A stretch of DNA of 64,000 nt, from assembly GCA_011959285.1 (NCBI GenBank), contig BLLW01000013.1:1-64000 (forward strand), given 5' to 3'. Shown here in pieces: positions 54,764 through 63,381 of the stretch (its first letter is position 1; each line of letters starts with the position of its first letter). Source of the stretch: Lachnospiraceae bacterium. Lineage in GTDB: Bacteria; Bacillota; Clostridia; Lachnospirales; Lachnospiraceae. The notes beneath the pieces were generated by a model. That model ran no database searches and was not told the origin of the DNA. It saw nothing but the letters and a program-made list of their open reading frames with translations. Both the position numbers and the translations under genes were made by a program.

Positions 54764-55918
54764 CTAATTTCGCGTGTATCTCCTAAGCATGGGAATTATA
54801 TCATACATTGTCTGTAAAGTATAGTTTATTTCTTCCATTGTGGTAAAAACCGAAAAACTGAAACGAATTGTAGAGCCAAGCAGTTCTTCCGAAACGCCCA
54901 TCGCACGCAGGGTAGCGGAGGGCTGAGGCTTGCGCGCGGAACATGCGCTTCCAGCGGAAACATAGATTCCCTGATCCTCCAATGCGTGAAGAAGCACTTC
55001 GCTTCGCACGCCTCTTATGGAGACGCTCACCACATGGGGCGCTCCCGTCTCATCCAGGTGTCCGTTTACAATCACATCATCGATCTTTTGTACGCCTTCC
55101 ACGAAAGCACGCTTGATTCGGTACAGCTTTTCAATCTCCTGGTCCAGATTTCCATAAACCAATTCGACCGCCTTTGCAAGTCCTGCAACAGCAGGGACAT
55201 TTTCTGTGCCGGAGCGGATGCCGTTTTGCTGTCCGCCGCCAAAAAGGATGGGCTTTATTTTTACCTTTTCATCTACATACAAAAAGCCTACTCCCTTGGG
55301 TCCATGAATCTTATGGCCACTTACAGATAAAAGATCTATCTTCATTTTTTTTGGATATATCCTGAACTTTCCATACCCCTGCACTGCATCTACATGGAAC
55401 AGGATATTGGGATTCATTTTTTTGATCAATGCTCCCGCCTGTGCAATGGGCTGCATGGAACCCACTTCGTTGTTGGTGTGCATAATAGAAACCAAAATCG
55501 TCTCCCCTGTAATCGCACGCTGTAAATCTTCCAGATGGATACACCCCTTTTGGTCTACCGGAAGATAAGTTACCCGAAAGCCTTCCTCTTCCAAATGCTT
55601 CATGGTTTTCAGGACCGCAGGATGTTCAATCTGTGTGGTAATCAAATGCCTTCCGCTCCGACAATTTGCTCGGGCGCATCCAATCAAAGCAAGGTTATCT
55701 GATTCCGTTCCTCCTGAAGTAAAAAAGATTTCTTTTTCATTTACCTTTAAATTTCTGGCAATTACATCCTTTGCATAACGGATATATTTCTCTGCCTGAA
55801 CGCCCTTTCTATGGAGACTTGAGGAGTTTCCGTAGTCTTCACACATAATCTGGGTCATCAGCGCAGCTACCTCGTCAAAACATCTGGTGGTTGCCGAATT
55901 ATCTAAATATACCTCCAT
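54764..55918 (-). CDS. Cysteine desulfurase (NifS/IscS family)
   Basis: 384 residues. PLP enzyme: Lys in SGHKIHGPKG binds the cofactor, and the mobile catalytic Cys is in SAGSACSA near the C terminus. Next to thiI, it likely supplies sulfur for tRNA thiolation, like the dedicated NifZ/ThiI pair in Bacillus. No iscU or sufU is adjacent. Start ATG gives EVYLDNSATTR, the family N terminus. Confidence 0.94.
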   Translation of the reverse strand: MEVYLDNSATTRCFDEVAALMTQIMCEDYGNSSSLHRKGVQAEKYIRYAKDVIARNLKVNEKEIFFTSGGTESDNLALIGCARANCRSGRHLITTQIEHPAVLKTMKHLEEEGFRVTYLPVDQKGCIHLEDLQRAITGETILVSIMHTNNEVGSMQPIAQAGALIKKMNPNILFHVDAVQGYGKFRIYPKKMKIDLLSVSGHKIHGPKGVGFLYVDEKVKIKPILFGGGQQNGIRSGTENVPAVAGLAKAVELVYGNLDQEIEKLYRIKRAFVEGVQKIDDVIVNGHLDETGAPHVVSVSIRGVRSEVLLHALEDQGIYVSAGSACSARKPQPSATLRAMGVSEELLGSTIRFSFSVFTTMEEINYTLQTMYDIIPMLRRYTRN

Positions 55919-55975
55919 AATATCACTGGCCTTTCTGAACAGAGTATTCGTTCTTATCCTACTATTACTATATGA

Positions 55976-56728
55976 TTATCTCTCCAAATGGTACATTATC
56001 ATGGACAGAACCGCCATTCCCGCCGTTTCCGTCCTCAGGATGCGGCGCCCTAAGGTGATGGGCTTTATCCCCTCCTTTACTGCCGTTTCCACCTCTTCCC
56101 CAGCAAATCCTCCCTCCGGTCCAATGAAAATTGCAATGTCCTCACCCGGCTTTAATCCGCCAATCAACTCTCTTGTCCTTTCCATGTCTTCTGCAAGTTC
56201 GTAAGGAATCATTCTTACCTCTGCACATTTGCTATAATTTACTGCCTCTTTAAAGTTCATCACTTCTTTTACTTTGGGTATGATTCCCCTTCGGCTTTGC
56301 TTGGCTGCCGCCTGCGCGATTCCCTGCCATCTCGCCGTTTTAGTTTTTGCTTTCTTTTCATCCAGCTTTACCACTGCTCGGGCGCAGGAGACTGGTATAA
56401 TCTCATATATGCCGAGTTCCACAGCCTTTTGAATAATCAGTTCCATTTTATCCGCCTTGGGAAGCCCTTGGAATAGATAAATCTTCGAGGGAAGTTCAAC
56501 CCCTTCCTCCTTAATAAATCGGAGTTCGCAGACTATTTCTTCTTCGCTAAGCGTTTCAATGCCGCAGCGGTATTCCTTTCCGTCTACACCGTTGCTGACG
56601 GACAACTCCTCCCCGGGTTTCATGCGAAGAACATTTTTAATATGATTCACATCCCCGCCCGTAATCATGATTTTATTTCCCTGAATCTGCCCGGGTTCTA
56701 CAAAAAATTGGTACATTGATACAACCAT
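55976..56728 (-). CDS. rsmE: 16S rRNA m3U1498 methyltransferase RsmE
   Basis: About 246-250 residues, SPOUT fold with a PUA-like N terminus and the trefoil knot near the end (IGPEGGFAGEEVE and LGRRILRTETA). Methylates U1498 of 16S rRNA. ATGs at 56728 and 56716 are both possible; the second gives the usual YQFFVEP start. prmA lies about 75 nt upstream, a common pairing. Confidence 0.94.
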   Translation of the reverse strand: MVVSMYQFFVEPGQIQGNKIMITGGDVNHIKNVLRMKPGEELSVSNGVDGKEYRCGIETLSEEEIVCELRFIKEEGVELPSKIYLFQGLPKADKMELIIQKAVELGIYEIIPVSCARAVVKLDEKKAKTKTARWQGIAQAAAKQSRRGIIPKVKEVMNFKEAVNYSKCAEVRMIPYELAEDMERTRELIGGLKPGEDIAIFIGPEGGFAGEEVETAVKEGIKPITLGRRILRTETAGMAVLSMIMYHLER

Positions 56729-56813
56729 ACCCTTCTATCATCTATATTTTGATTTTGCATTTTTCTTATTGCCAATATTGCTGATTACGTCGCTGATATT
56801 TGGAAAATCCTGG

Positions 56814-57803
56814 TTAAACTCCTTTGCGTGCCACAACACCGACCCACTCTCCCTGATGGTTGACCTCCAGGACCTCCAGTCCCGCCGCCTTTACCGCATC
56901 CACCACCGTCTGCTCCTTATCATCAATGATACCAGAGGTAATGTAAATTCCGCCCTTTTTGAGATGGTTCACAATAACCGTGGTAAGCGGCACCAGCACT
57001 TCCGCCAGAATATTGGCAGCTACGATATCATAACACTCCGTGCCGACCTGTTCCTGGATTTCCTGCTCCGTAATAATATTGCCAATAATCAGCTCAAATG
57101 CCTCATCTGCAATGCCATTCGCCTCCTTGTTTTCCCTGACCGCTTCTATGGCGCAGGGATCAAGATCAGTCCCTACCGCACTTTTTGCCCCGAACATAAT
57201 AGAAAGAATCGCTAAAATACCACTCCCGGTTCCTACGTCTAAGAGTCTGGTTTCTGGCGTAATGTACTTGCGCAGCGCGCGGATGCAGAGCTGGGTGGTA
57301 TCATGCATGCCTGTCCCAAAAGCAGTTCCCGGGTCAATGTGAAGAATCATCTTATCCCGATCCTCCGGCGCCGCCTCCTCCCACGAAGGAATCACCAGAA
57401 CATCATCTATGGTAAACTGGTGGAAATACTGCTTCCAATTGTTAATCCAGTCAATGTCTTCCGTTTCCTCCACGGCAACGCTTCCCTCTCCAATATCCAT
57501 GAACCCACGAAGTTCGTTTAGCTGCTCCTTCACGCTTTCAAGAACCGCCTGCTGCGTGGTTTTCTCCCCATTTAGTAATAGCCCTCCATTTTCTGCTTCT
57601 TCCACAAAAAAACTGAGATAGGCTATCCCGTCATCCTCCGGTCCTTCCGGGAGGATATCCACGAACATCTGCTCCTTTTCCAGCGCTGTCAAAGGAACCT
57701 TGTCCTCAATCTGAGCCCCCTCAAGCCCAATATCATATAAAGTGCTGATGATAATATCTTCGGCATCTGTAACTGTTTTGATTCTGAATTTCGTCCACTT
57801 CAT
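56814..57803 (-). CDS. prmA: Ribosomal protein L11 methyltransferase
   Basis: About 329 residues. SAM-binding DVGTGSGILAI at about 190 and the NIL region (IVAANILAEVLVPLT) typical of PrmA. Trimethylates L11. GGAAGGA lies 9 nt before the ATG at 57803, beginning KWTKFRIKT. Upstream 57822-57957 separates it from the divergent nudC. Confidence 0.95.
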   Translation of the reverse strand: MKWTKFRIKTVTDAEDIIISTLYDIGLEGAQIEDKVPLTALEKEQMFVDILPEGPEDDGIAYLSFFVEEAENGGLLLNGEKTTQQAVLESVKEQLNELRGFMDIGEGSVAVEETEDIDWINNWKQYFHQFTIDDVLVIPSWEEAAPEDRDKMILHIDPGTAFGTGMHDTTQLCIRALRKYITPETRLLDVGTGSGILAILSIMFGAKSAVGTDLDPCAIEAVRENKEANGIADEAFELIIGNIITEQEIQEQVGTECYDIVAANILAEVLVPLTTVIVNHLKKGGIYITSGIIDDKEQTVVDAVKAAGLEVLEVNHQGEWVGVVARKGV

Positions 57804-57877
57804 CCTTCTAATTCCTTCCAAACTGATTTTCTATTGTTCCATTATATGTAAAAAATGTTTTATTTACAAGGCTTCGT

Positions 57878-57906
57878 TTGACTATTTAGGCTTCCTATTC
57901 TATACT
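57878..57906 (+). promoter_or_regulatory. Promoter of nudC
   Basis: TTGACT, 17-nt spacer, TATACT, about 52 nt before the ATG at 57958. Confidence 0.78.
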
Positions 57907-57957
57907 TAAAGCTGCAATTTATTTTTAATACTCACCAAATAGAAAGCGCATTCAAAA

Positions 57958-58812
57958 ATGATTCAAGATATCTACCCACAAATTTACCATAACGAATACA
58001 AAGACTTAACCCCCCAGGAAAATGACTTTATTCTTGTCTTTGATAAGCACACCGCCCTGCTCCGGTTCCAGTCAGATGAAAGCCAACACAAAAAGCTGCG
58101 CTTCCCCACACGAAAGGAACTGGAAGGCTATGGGTGCACCTATCACTATCTATTTTCCATAGACAATTATCAATATTTTCTGGCTTGCCCTGCTGCCGAT
58201 TCCCTGCAGATTGTCCTTCCCGGCTACTCCTACGAGGATGTTCGGATTTTCCGCACCGCAGACTCTAGGCATACTGCCTTTGCCGGAATCACCGCCCATC
58301 ATCTTTTCAACTGGTATCAGACCAACCAGTTCTGCGGGCGCTGTGGGCACCAAATGACCCCTGACCGCAAAGAGCGGATGCTCTTTTGTCCTGATTGTCA
58401 TAATACAGTTTATCCAAGGATTTCTCCCGCTGTCATTGTAGGAATCATAAACGGGGACAAGATACTGATGAGCCGATATGCGGGGCGCCCTTATACCAAT
58501 TATGCCCTTATTGCCGGTTTTACTGAAATCGGGGAAAGTGCGGAACAGACCGTCCGAAGAGAAGTGATGGAGGAAGTAGGGCTCAAAGTAAAAAATATCC
58601 GTTACTATAAAAGCCAGCCCTGGGCATTTTCAGGAAGTCTTCTCATGGGATTCTTCTGTGACCTGGACGGCTCCGATCAAATCACTTTAGATACCAGTGA
58701 GTTGTCGGAAGCCGGCTGGTTTCACAGAGATGAAATTACCCTGGAGAACGACCATGTAAGCCTCACCAGAGAGATGATTGTCAAATTTAAAGAAGACGCT
58801 TATAAGTCATAA
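57958..58812 (+). CDS. nudC: NAD(+) diphosphatase / NAD-decapping hydrolase NudC
   Basis: 284 residues. N-terminal NUDIX-like part, zinc ribbon CGRCG and CPDC at about 120-142, then the Nudix box from GFTEIGE to REVMEEVG (about 181-204) and the NudC-specific SQPWAF motif. Hydrolyses NADH/NAD and removes NAD caps from RNA. Only a weak GAAAG precedes the ATG. Its last 13 nt overlap the convergent glnA stop. Confidence 0.93.
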   Translation: MIQDIYPQIYHNEYKDLTPQENDFILVFDKHTALLRFQSDESQHKKLRFPTRKELEGYGCTYHYLFSIDNYQYFLACPAADSLQIVLPGYSYEDVRIFRTADSRHTAFAGITAHHLFNWYQTNQFCGRCGHQMTPDRKERMLFCPDCHNTVYPRISPAVIVGIINGDKILMSRYAGRPYTNYALIAGFTEIGESAEQTVRREVMEEVGLKVKNIRYYKSQPWAFSGSLLMGFFCDLDGSDQITLDTSELSEAGWFHRDEITLENDHVSLTREMIVKFKEDAYKS

Positions 58813-60230
58813 TACATCTTAAATTCTGCTGGAGAAGGAATCTGCTCCATTTTCTTTAACTCTGCTCTTTTGCGTGCTACCCAGACATCGATAAGCCGCT
58901 GCGGAAATACGCCGCCCTTGGTCAGGTAATCATGATCTGCCTCTAATGCATCCAACGCTTCACCTAAAGATTTAGGCAGTCCTTTAATTTTTTTCTGTTC
59001 TTCCTCTGACAAAGTATAGAGATTGAAATCATAAGGTCCCCATCCATTTTCTGCGGGATCGATCTGATTTTCAATTCCGTCCAGCCCTGCCATCAAAATG
59101 GCTGCATATGCATAATAAGGATTGGCGGTGGCATCCGGGTTGCGCAGTTCAAACCGCTTGGTCTGCGGCGACTTGGCATAAGCAGGAATACGAATGACCG
59201 CACTGCGGTTGGAAGTTGCATATCCAATGGTAACCGGCGCTTCATATCCCGGCACCAGACGTTTAAAGGAATTGGTGGATGGGTTGGTAAACGCGCACAG
59301 AGAAGCAATATGCTTCAGCAGTCCGCCCATAAAATAATGGGCTGTACGGCTTAATCCAGAATATCCGTTTTCATCATAGAATAAAGGCTGTCCATCTTTG
59401 AAAAGCAGCATATGGACATGCATGCCGCTGCCTGCCTCCTGATAGATTGGTTTTGGCAGGAAAGTCGCCGTCTTTCCCTCCTGAGCTGCCATATTCTTGA
59501 TGATGTATTTAATAATCATGGTATTGTCTGCCATATCAGGCATTTCCGCAAGTTCCACTTCGATCTCCATCTGACCCGGACCGCCTACTTCATGATGATG
59601 ATATTTTACTTTAATCCCCCAGTCCTCCATCATCATACACATCCGGCTGCGCAGATCGTATCCCACATCTTGAGGAGAAGCCACATGATACCCGCCTTTA
59701 TAGGGAACCTCATATCCGTTATTCCCCGGTGTGTCCAGACTGCAATTCCAGTCCGCCTGTCTGGTATCAATCCGATAGCCGCACCGCTGAGGAGATACTT
59801 CGTAACGCGCTGAATCAAATAAATAAAATTCAAATTCCGGTCCGATGACCATCTTGTCCGCAATGCCGCTTTCCTTCATATATTCCACAGCGCGCAGGCT
59901 TACATTCTTGGGGTACTGGTCAAAGGGCTTATTCTCTCCTTTTCCAATCGTGCAGACATTTCCGCACATGGTCAGTGTAGGCACCTGCGCAAACGGATCC
60001 ACATACGCGGTATCCGGATCCGGCAGGAACACCATATCGCTCTTTTCAATCGGTGCATATCCATAATTGGAACCGTCAAATCCGATTCCATAAGTAAACG
60101 TATCCTCTCCAAACCGCTCCACAGGAATCGTAATGTGGCGCCAGCGCCCGTCGATATCCGTCATCTTAAAATCGATCATACGAATATTCTTTTCCTCGCA
60201 CAACTTCTTAATCTCTTCGCTCTTACCCAT
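58800..60230 (-). CDS. glnA: Type I glutamine synthetase
   Basis: About 476 residues, with catalytic core motifs FDGSNYGY, GSGMHVHM, and NRSAVIRIP. ATG 60230 has GGAAAGG upstream; a GTG at 60254 is less likely. Family members form dodecamers; no obvious adenylylation-type Tyr motif was identified. It is separately transcribed from the promoter at 60282-60310. A second, unrelated GSIII gene is at 43749, so ammonia assimilation has two synthetases; the clostridial GSI/GSIII pairing is often nitrogen-regulated at RNA level. Confidence 0.93.
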   Translation of the reverse strand: MGKSEEIKKLCEEKNIRMIDFKMTDIDGRWRHITIPVERFGEDTFTYGIGFDGSNYGYAPIEKSDMVFLPDPDTAYVDPFAQVPTLTMCGNVCTIGKGENKPFDQYPKNVSLRAVEYMKESGIADKMVIGPEFEFYLFDSARYEVSPQRCGYRIDTRQADWNCSLDTPGNNGYEVPYKGGYHVASPQDVGYDLRSRMCMMMEDWGIKVKYHHHEVGGPGQMEIEVELAEMPDMADNTMIIKYIIKNMAAQEGKTATFLPKPIYQEAGSGMHVHMLLFKDGQPLFYDENGYSGLSRTAHYFMGGLLKHIASLCAFTNPSTNSFKRLVPGYEAPVTIGYATSNRSAVIRIPAYAKSPQTKRFELRNPDATANPYYAYAAILMAGLDGIENQIDPAENGWGPYDFNLYTLSEEEQKKIKGLPKSLGEALDALEADHDYLTKGGVFPQRLIDVWVARKRAELKKMEQIPSPAEFKMYYDL

Positions 60231-60281
60231 AATCTTTTTCCTTTCCCTTTCCACTTTTGATGCATATCTGCAATCATTTAA

Positions 60282-60310
60282 ATTGTATCATCCCGGCGTC
60301 AAATAAACAA
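60282..60310 (-). promoter_or_regulatory. Promoter of glnA
   Basis: Leftward TTGTTT, 17-nt spacer, TGA-TACAAT (extended -10), about 55 nt before the ATG at 60230 and within the short gap after the DUF5722 gene. Confidence 0.65.
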
Positions 60311-60321
60311 TAAAAACTCGT

Positions 60322-62064
60322 CTACTCCGCCCAGCTTAAAGCCTCCTCCAAACTTTCCGCGCCCAGTATGTTCAGCATGAACTCTATATATTCCTGAGCT
60401 CTGTCGGTATCGATATAGCGGAAGACCTCTTTGAGGTACTTTTCGGAGTGATTGTATTCATAAAGACCAAAGGCAAGTCCGCTCACCACCTCTTCCGGTG
60501 CATCCGTCTGCCTGTTCAAGATAAATGCATCTATATGGGGATTTGCATCCACAATAAAATAGCAATAGGCAAATGCAGCTGCCTGCAGTTTTTCCCCGGA
60601 CCTGGAGGAAAATCCGAGTTCTGTAATAGTAATGCTTCTCATCTCTCCTTCCGTATCCAGATATTCCTCCTGCCCTAAAAGATCCGTCAGTACACTCAGA
60701 TTCATAATTGTTAAAACTTCTGCATCCTGCGTCTTATCGTTCTCCGAAGACCAGTAATTTACACGTGTGAGTGGTTCCGGATAAGGGTGAATCGCAATTC
60801 CCCAGTCATAGTTTCCATGCGCCCTTGCCGCATCATTAAATGCGGCGAGCAGTTCCCTCGCATTAAAATAATTTTTGTTGTTGCCATGATTGCTGTTCCA
60901 GTCATGATCTATACTGAAATACACCCGCGCATTTGCATACTTGCTTTTAATCGCTTGATAAAAAATGCGGAATGATTTTTCAAATTCCTGCACATAGTAT
61001 ACAAGATCCTTGGTGTTCATATAATTCCAAGTCTTAAACTGATTAATCTCATTTGCGATTACCCAGTTATGCACCATTCCATGTTCGCCACCAGAATATC
61101 GTTGTGCCAAGAATTCAGCCACCGCTTCAAGGGTCTTTACCCCCTCCTCTTCCTCGGTATTGAACATGTAATAATATGCGCCACTCTTTTGATCCCTCGC
61201 CTTGGGATGAATCATCTCCATGTACGCATTATTCCAGTCATTCAGCACCACTGCCGTAGAACACATACCCATCGTTTCCAGGTAAGAAAACAATCCGTCA
61301 TAATCATTTACCACTTTCCCGTTAAAGTGATATTCTTTCCCTTCAAAGGTATATACAATCGTGGGATAATCTTCATCCGTGGTCTCACCCATAAGAATCG
61401 ATAAGGGCATATTGTAGATGGTGTGCTTCACTTCCAACTCCGTCAATTCCTTCGTTCCCAACATGGTAGGGTCTAACAAAACGCCTTTTTTGGATTCTAT
61501 ATCGGGGTATGAATCCTGATTCTCCGCCAGCACTTCCGGGTTTGACAGATAAACGCCTCTTCCTGCCGGTACATATCTTCCCTCCACAAGAAGCGCAGGA
61601 ATAAATTTCCTAAAGAGATATTCCTCTTCATAGTCAAAAGAAACCTCCGATATTTTTCCTTTTTCCCATATAACTTCCGGATCCCCTGAAAGTTCCTGCA
61701 TATCCTCATAGCATTCTGCTGTAAATAAATAGAAATACGCATCATCACTTTCAGGAATTTGCGGCATCACCAGTGAATATGTCATTTGTCCCGGTTCCTC
61801 CGCATCAATAAGCGCCGTGCCGGAACCATAGTCTGCCAGTTCATCCGCCGATACCTTTCTATCTCCTTTGGCAAGCTGTTCTAAAACTGCTTCCTCAGAC
61901 TGTGTCTTATTTTCTTTTTCCTCTGTGGCTTCTGTAACGACCTTTTCTCCGCTGGCAGGCACCTTCCCGCTGCATCCATACAAAAGTCCCGCCAGCAAAG
62001 CCGCTCCTGTGTATAACAAAAGAAGCCTTTTTTTCATTTTCCCCATTTCTTTATACACCATCAT
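60322..62064 (-). CDS. DUF5722 lipoprotein, glycoside-hydrolase-like
   Basis: About 580 residues. A lipoprotein signal peptide ends with LLYGC, Cys near residue 31, followed by a low-complexity acidic linker. The long C-terminal half is the DUF5722 domain: VIANEINQFKTWN and ITELGFSSR hold Glu residues placed as acid/base and nucleophile in TIM-barrel glycosidases of clan A type, but activity is not established. GGGAGG precedes the start region; ATGATG or the GTG that follows could each be used. It follows the BMP-like lipoprotein gene by 10 nt, so the two are cotranscribed, suggesting a surface sugar-capture role. Confidence 0.8.
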   Translation of the reverse strand: MMVYKEMGKMKKRLLLLYTGAALLAGLLYGCSGKVPASGEKVVTEATEEKENKTQSEEAVLEQLAKGDRKVSADELADYGSGTALIDAEEPGQMTYSLVMPQIPESDDAYFYLFTAECYEDMQELSGDPEVIWEKGKISEVSFDYEEEYLFRKFIPALLVEGRYVPAGRGVYLSNPEVLAENQDSYPDIESKKGVLLDPTMLGTKELTELEVKHTIYNMPLSILMGETTDEDYPTIVYTFEGKEYHFNGKVVNDYDGLFSYLETMGMCSTAVVLNDWNNAYMEMIHPKARDQKSGAYYYMFNTEEEEGVKTLEAVAEFLAQRYSGGEHGMVHNWVIANEINQFKTWNYMNTKDLVYYVQEFEKSFRIFYQAIKSKYANARVYFSIDHDWNSNHGNNKNYFNARELLAAFNDAARAHGNYDWGIAIHPYPEPLTRVNYWSSENDKTQDAEVLTIMNLSVLTDLLGQEEYLDTEGEMRSITITELGFSSRSGEKLQAAAFAYCYFIVDANPHIDAFILNRQTDAPEEVVSGLAFGLYEYNHSEKYLKEVFRYIDTDRAQEYIEFMLNILGAESLEEALSWAE

Positions 62065-62074
62065 CCTCCCGCAC

Positions 62075-63286
62075 TTACAAATATTTCACCGTCACCGCTA
62101 CCCCGGGACGTTCCTCTATCTCTTCCGATACAAATATCTTCCCTTGACCAATCTGTGTATATATTTCATAACATTTTTTCATGGTGACATGCTGAAACTT
62201 CCATTCCGTCTCCAGCATTGGAATGCCTGCACAGTTATCTTTCATACCATAGCGCACACTCTGACCGGCAAACGCCTCAGACCACTTCCCGCCTTCTGCG
62301 AAATAATCGTCCAAGGAAATGACCACCGCATTTGCAATATCCTTCACCGCGCTGGTCAAAAAATATTCCGAACGTTTATTTTGATCCACATCCACTCCAA
62401 TCAGCAGACCTTTTTCCCTGCCTGCTGCTTCCAAAACCGATTCATAAAGAAAGCCTCCGCATGCAAAAATCACTTCTGTACCTTCTTCATACCACCGTAC
62501 CGCTTCCCCACAGATTTCCTCTGATGACTGAAAAGTTCCCGCATACCAATAATTGACCGTTACATCTTTAAGCCCAAGTTCCTTTGCCGCATCATCGATT
62601 CCCTGCAGATAACCATAACCATACCGAATGACAGGAGGCTCCTCCTTTCCGCCGATAAACCCAAGATTCCGATATCCTTCCAAAACAGCCATATAACCCG
62701 CCAGATAACCGGACTCCTCCTCCTTAAAGGAAACACAATGTACATTATCTTCTATCTCTAACGGCTCTCCCTGCGTGTCAACAGGAACTCCGTCTATGAG
62801 CAGGAAACAAATATCCGGATAAACATCCTGCAGCTCCCCTACAGCCTCCTGAAAATCATAGCCTGCACAGACCACCACCTTGGCATCATTTAGGATGGCA
62901 TCTTCCACCGTCTCCACATGCCCCTCCAGATTATCTTCCTCCACATTGTAATATGAAAAGGAGACGCCTGCTGCCAGCGCATACATCTGGATTCCCTCAT
63001 AAATAACCTCATTATAATTTCCGTCCATGACCACACCGTCTGACACAAAGGCAATCTCTCCTCCCGTTTCCTGATAATCCCCATAGTGATCTTTTAGCAA
63101 ATCTGCCATGGGATCTACCTGCGCTGCTTCTTTTTGCTGCTTCTGTATCTCTATATCCACTACGGGACTCTGCATTTCCTCCGATGCAGTTTCCTGCGCT
63201 TCTTCTCCATTACACCCTGCCAGCATGCCGGCAAGGAGAAGGATCGCCATACTGCCTGCAATTTTTCTCTTCATCCTGATACCCAT
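62075..63286 (-). CDS. BMP/PnrA-type substrate-binding lipoprotein
   Basis: About 403 residues from the ATG at 63286 (GAGGTG 6 nt upstream). Lipobox LAGMLAGC with lipidated Cys near residue 25, an acidic/Gln-rich spacer, then a periplasmic-binding fold like PnrA/BMP (GEIAFVSDGVVMDGNYNE, VVVCAGYDFQEA, LIGVDVDQNKR). Such proteins bind nucleosides or sugars for ABC import; no permease or ATPase genes are in the window. It is followed by the DUF5722 gene. Confidence 0.85.
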   Translation of the reverse strand: MGIRMKRKIAGSMAILLLAGMLAGCNGEEAQETASEEMQSPVVDIEIQKQQKEAAQVDPMADLLKDHYGDYQETGGEIAFVSDGVVMDGNYNEVIYEGIQMYALAAGVSFSYYNVEEDNLEGHVETVEDAILNDAKVVVCAGYDFQEAVGELQDVYPDICFLLIDGVPVDTQGEPLEIEDNVHCVSFKEEESGYLAGYMAVLEGYRNLGFIGGKEEPPVIRYGYGYLQGIDDAAKELGLKDVTVNYWYAGTFQSSEEICGEAVRWYEEGTEVIFACGGFLYESVLEAAGREKGLLIGVDVDQNKRSEYFLTSAVKDIANAVVISLDDYFAEGGKWSEAFAGQSVRYGMKDNCAGIPMLETEWKFQHVTMKKCYEIYTQIGQGKIFVSEEIEERPGVAVTVKYL

Positions 63287-63305
63287 ACTTTTCACCTCTT
63301 TGTCA

Positions 63306-63334
63306 AGTATAGCATCTCCTGCTAAGATTTGCAA
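63306..63334 (-). promoter_or_regulatory. Promoter of the BMP / DUF5722 operon
   Basis: Leftward TTGCAA, 17-nt spacer, TATACT, about 20 nt before the ATG at 63286; very short 5' UTR. The -35 overlaps the T-run of the upstream terminator. Confidence 0.8.
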
Positions 63335-63336
63335 AA

Positions 63337-63362
63337 GGAGCCGCCCATAATTGAGCCGCTCC
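63337..63362 (-). terminator. Terminator after the DeoR-family gene
   Basis: Leftward GGAGC and GCTCC arms, with an inner GCTC/GGGC pairing beyond one mismatch, a 6-nt loop, then TTTTG; 20 nt after the regulator stop. Confidence 0.75.
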
Positions 63363-63381
63363 CTTAATAAAATGCTCCTAA

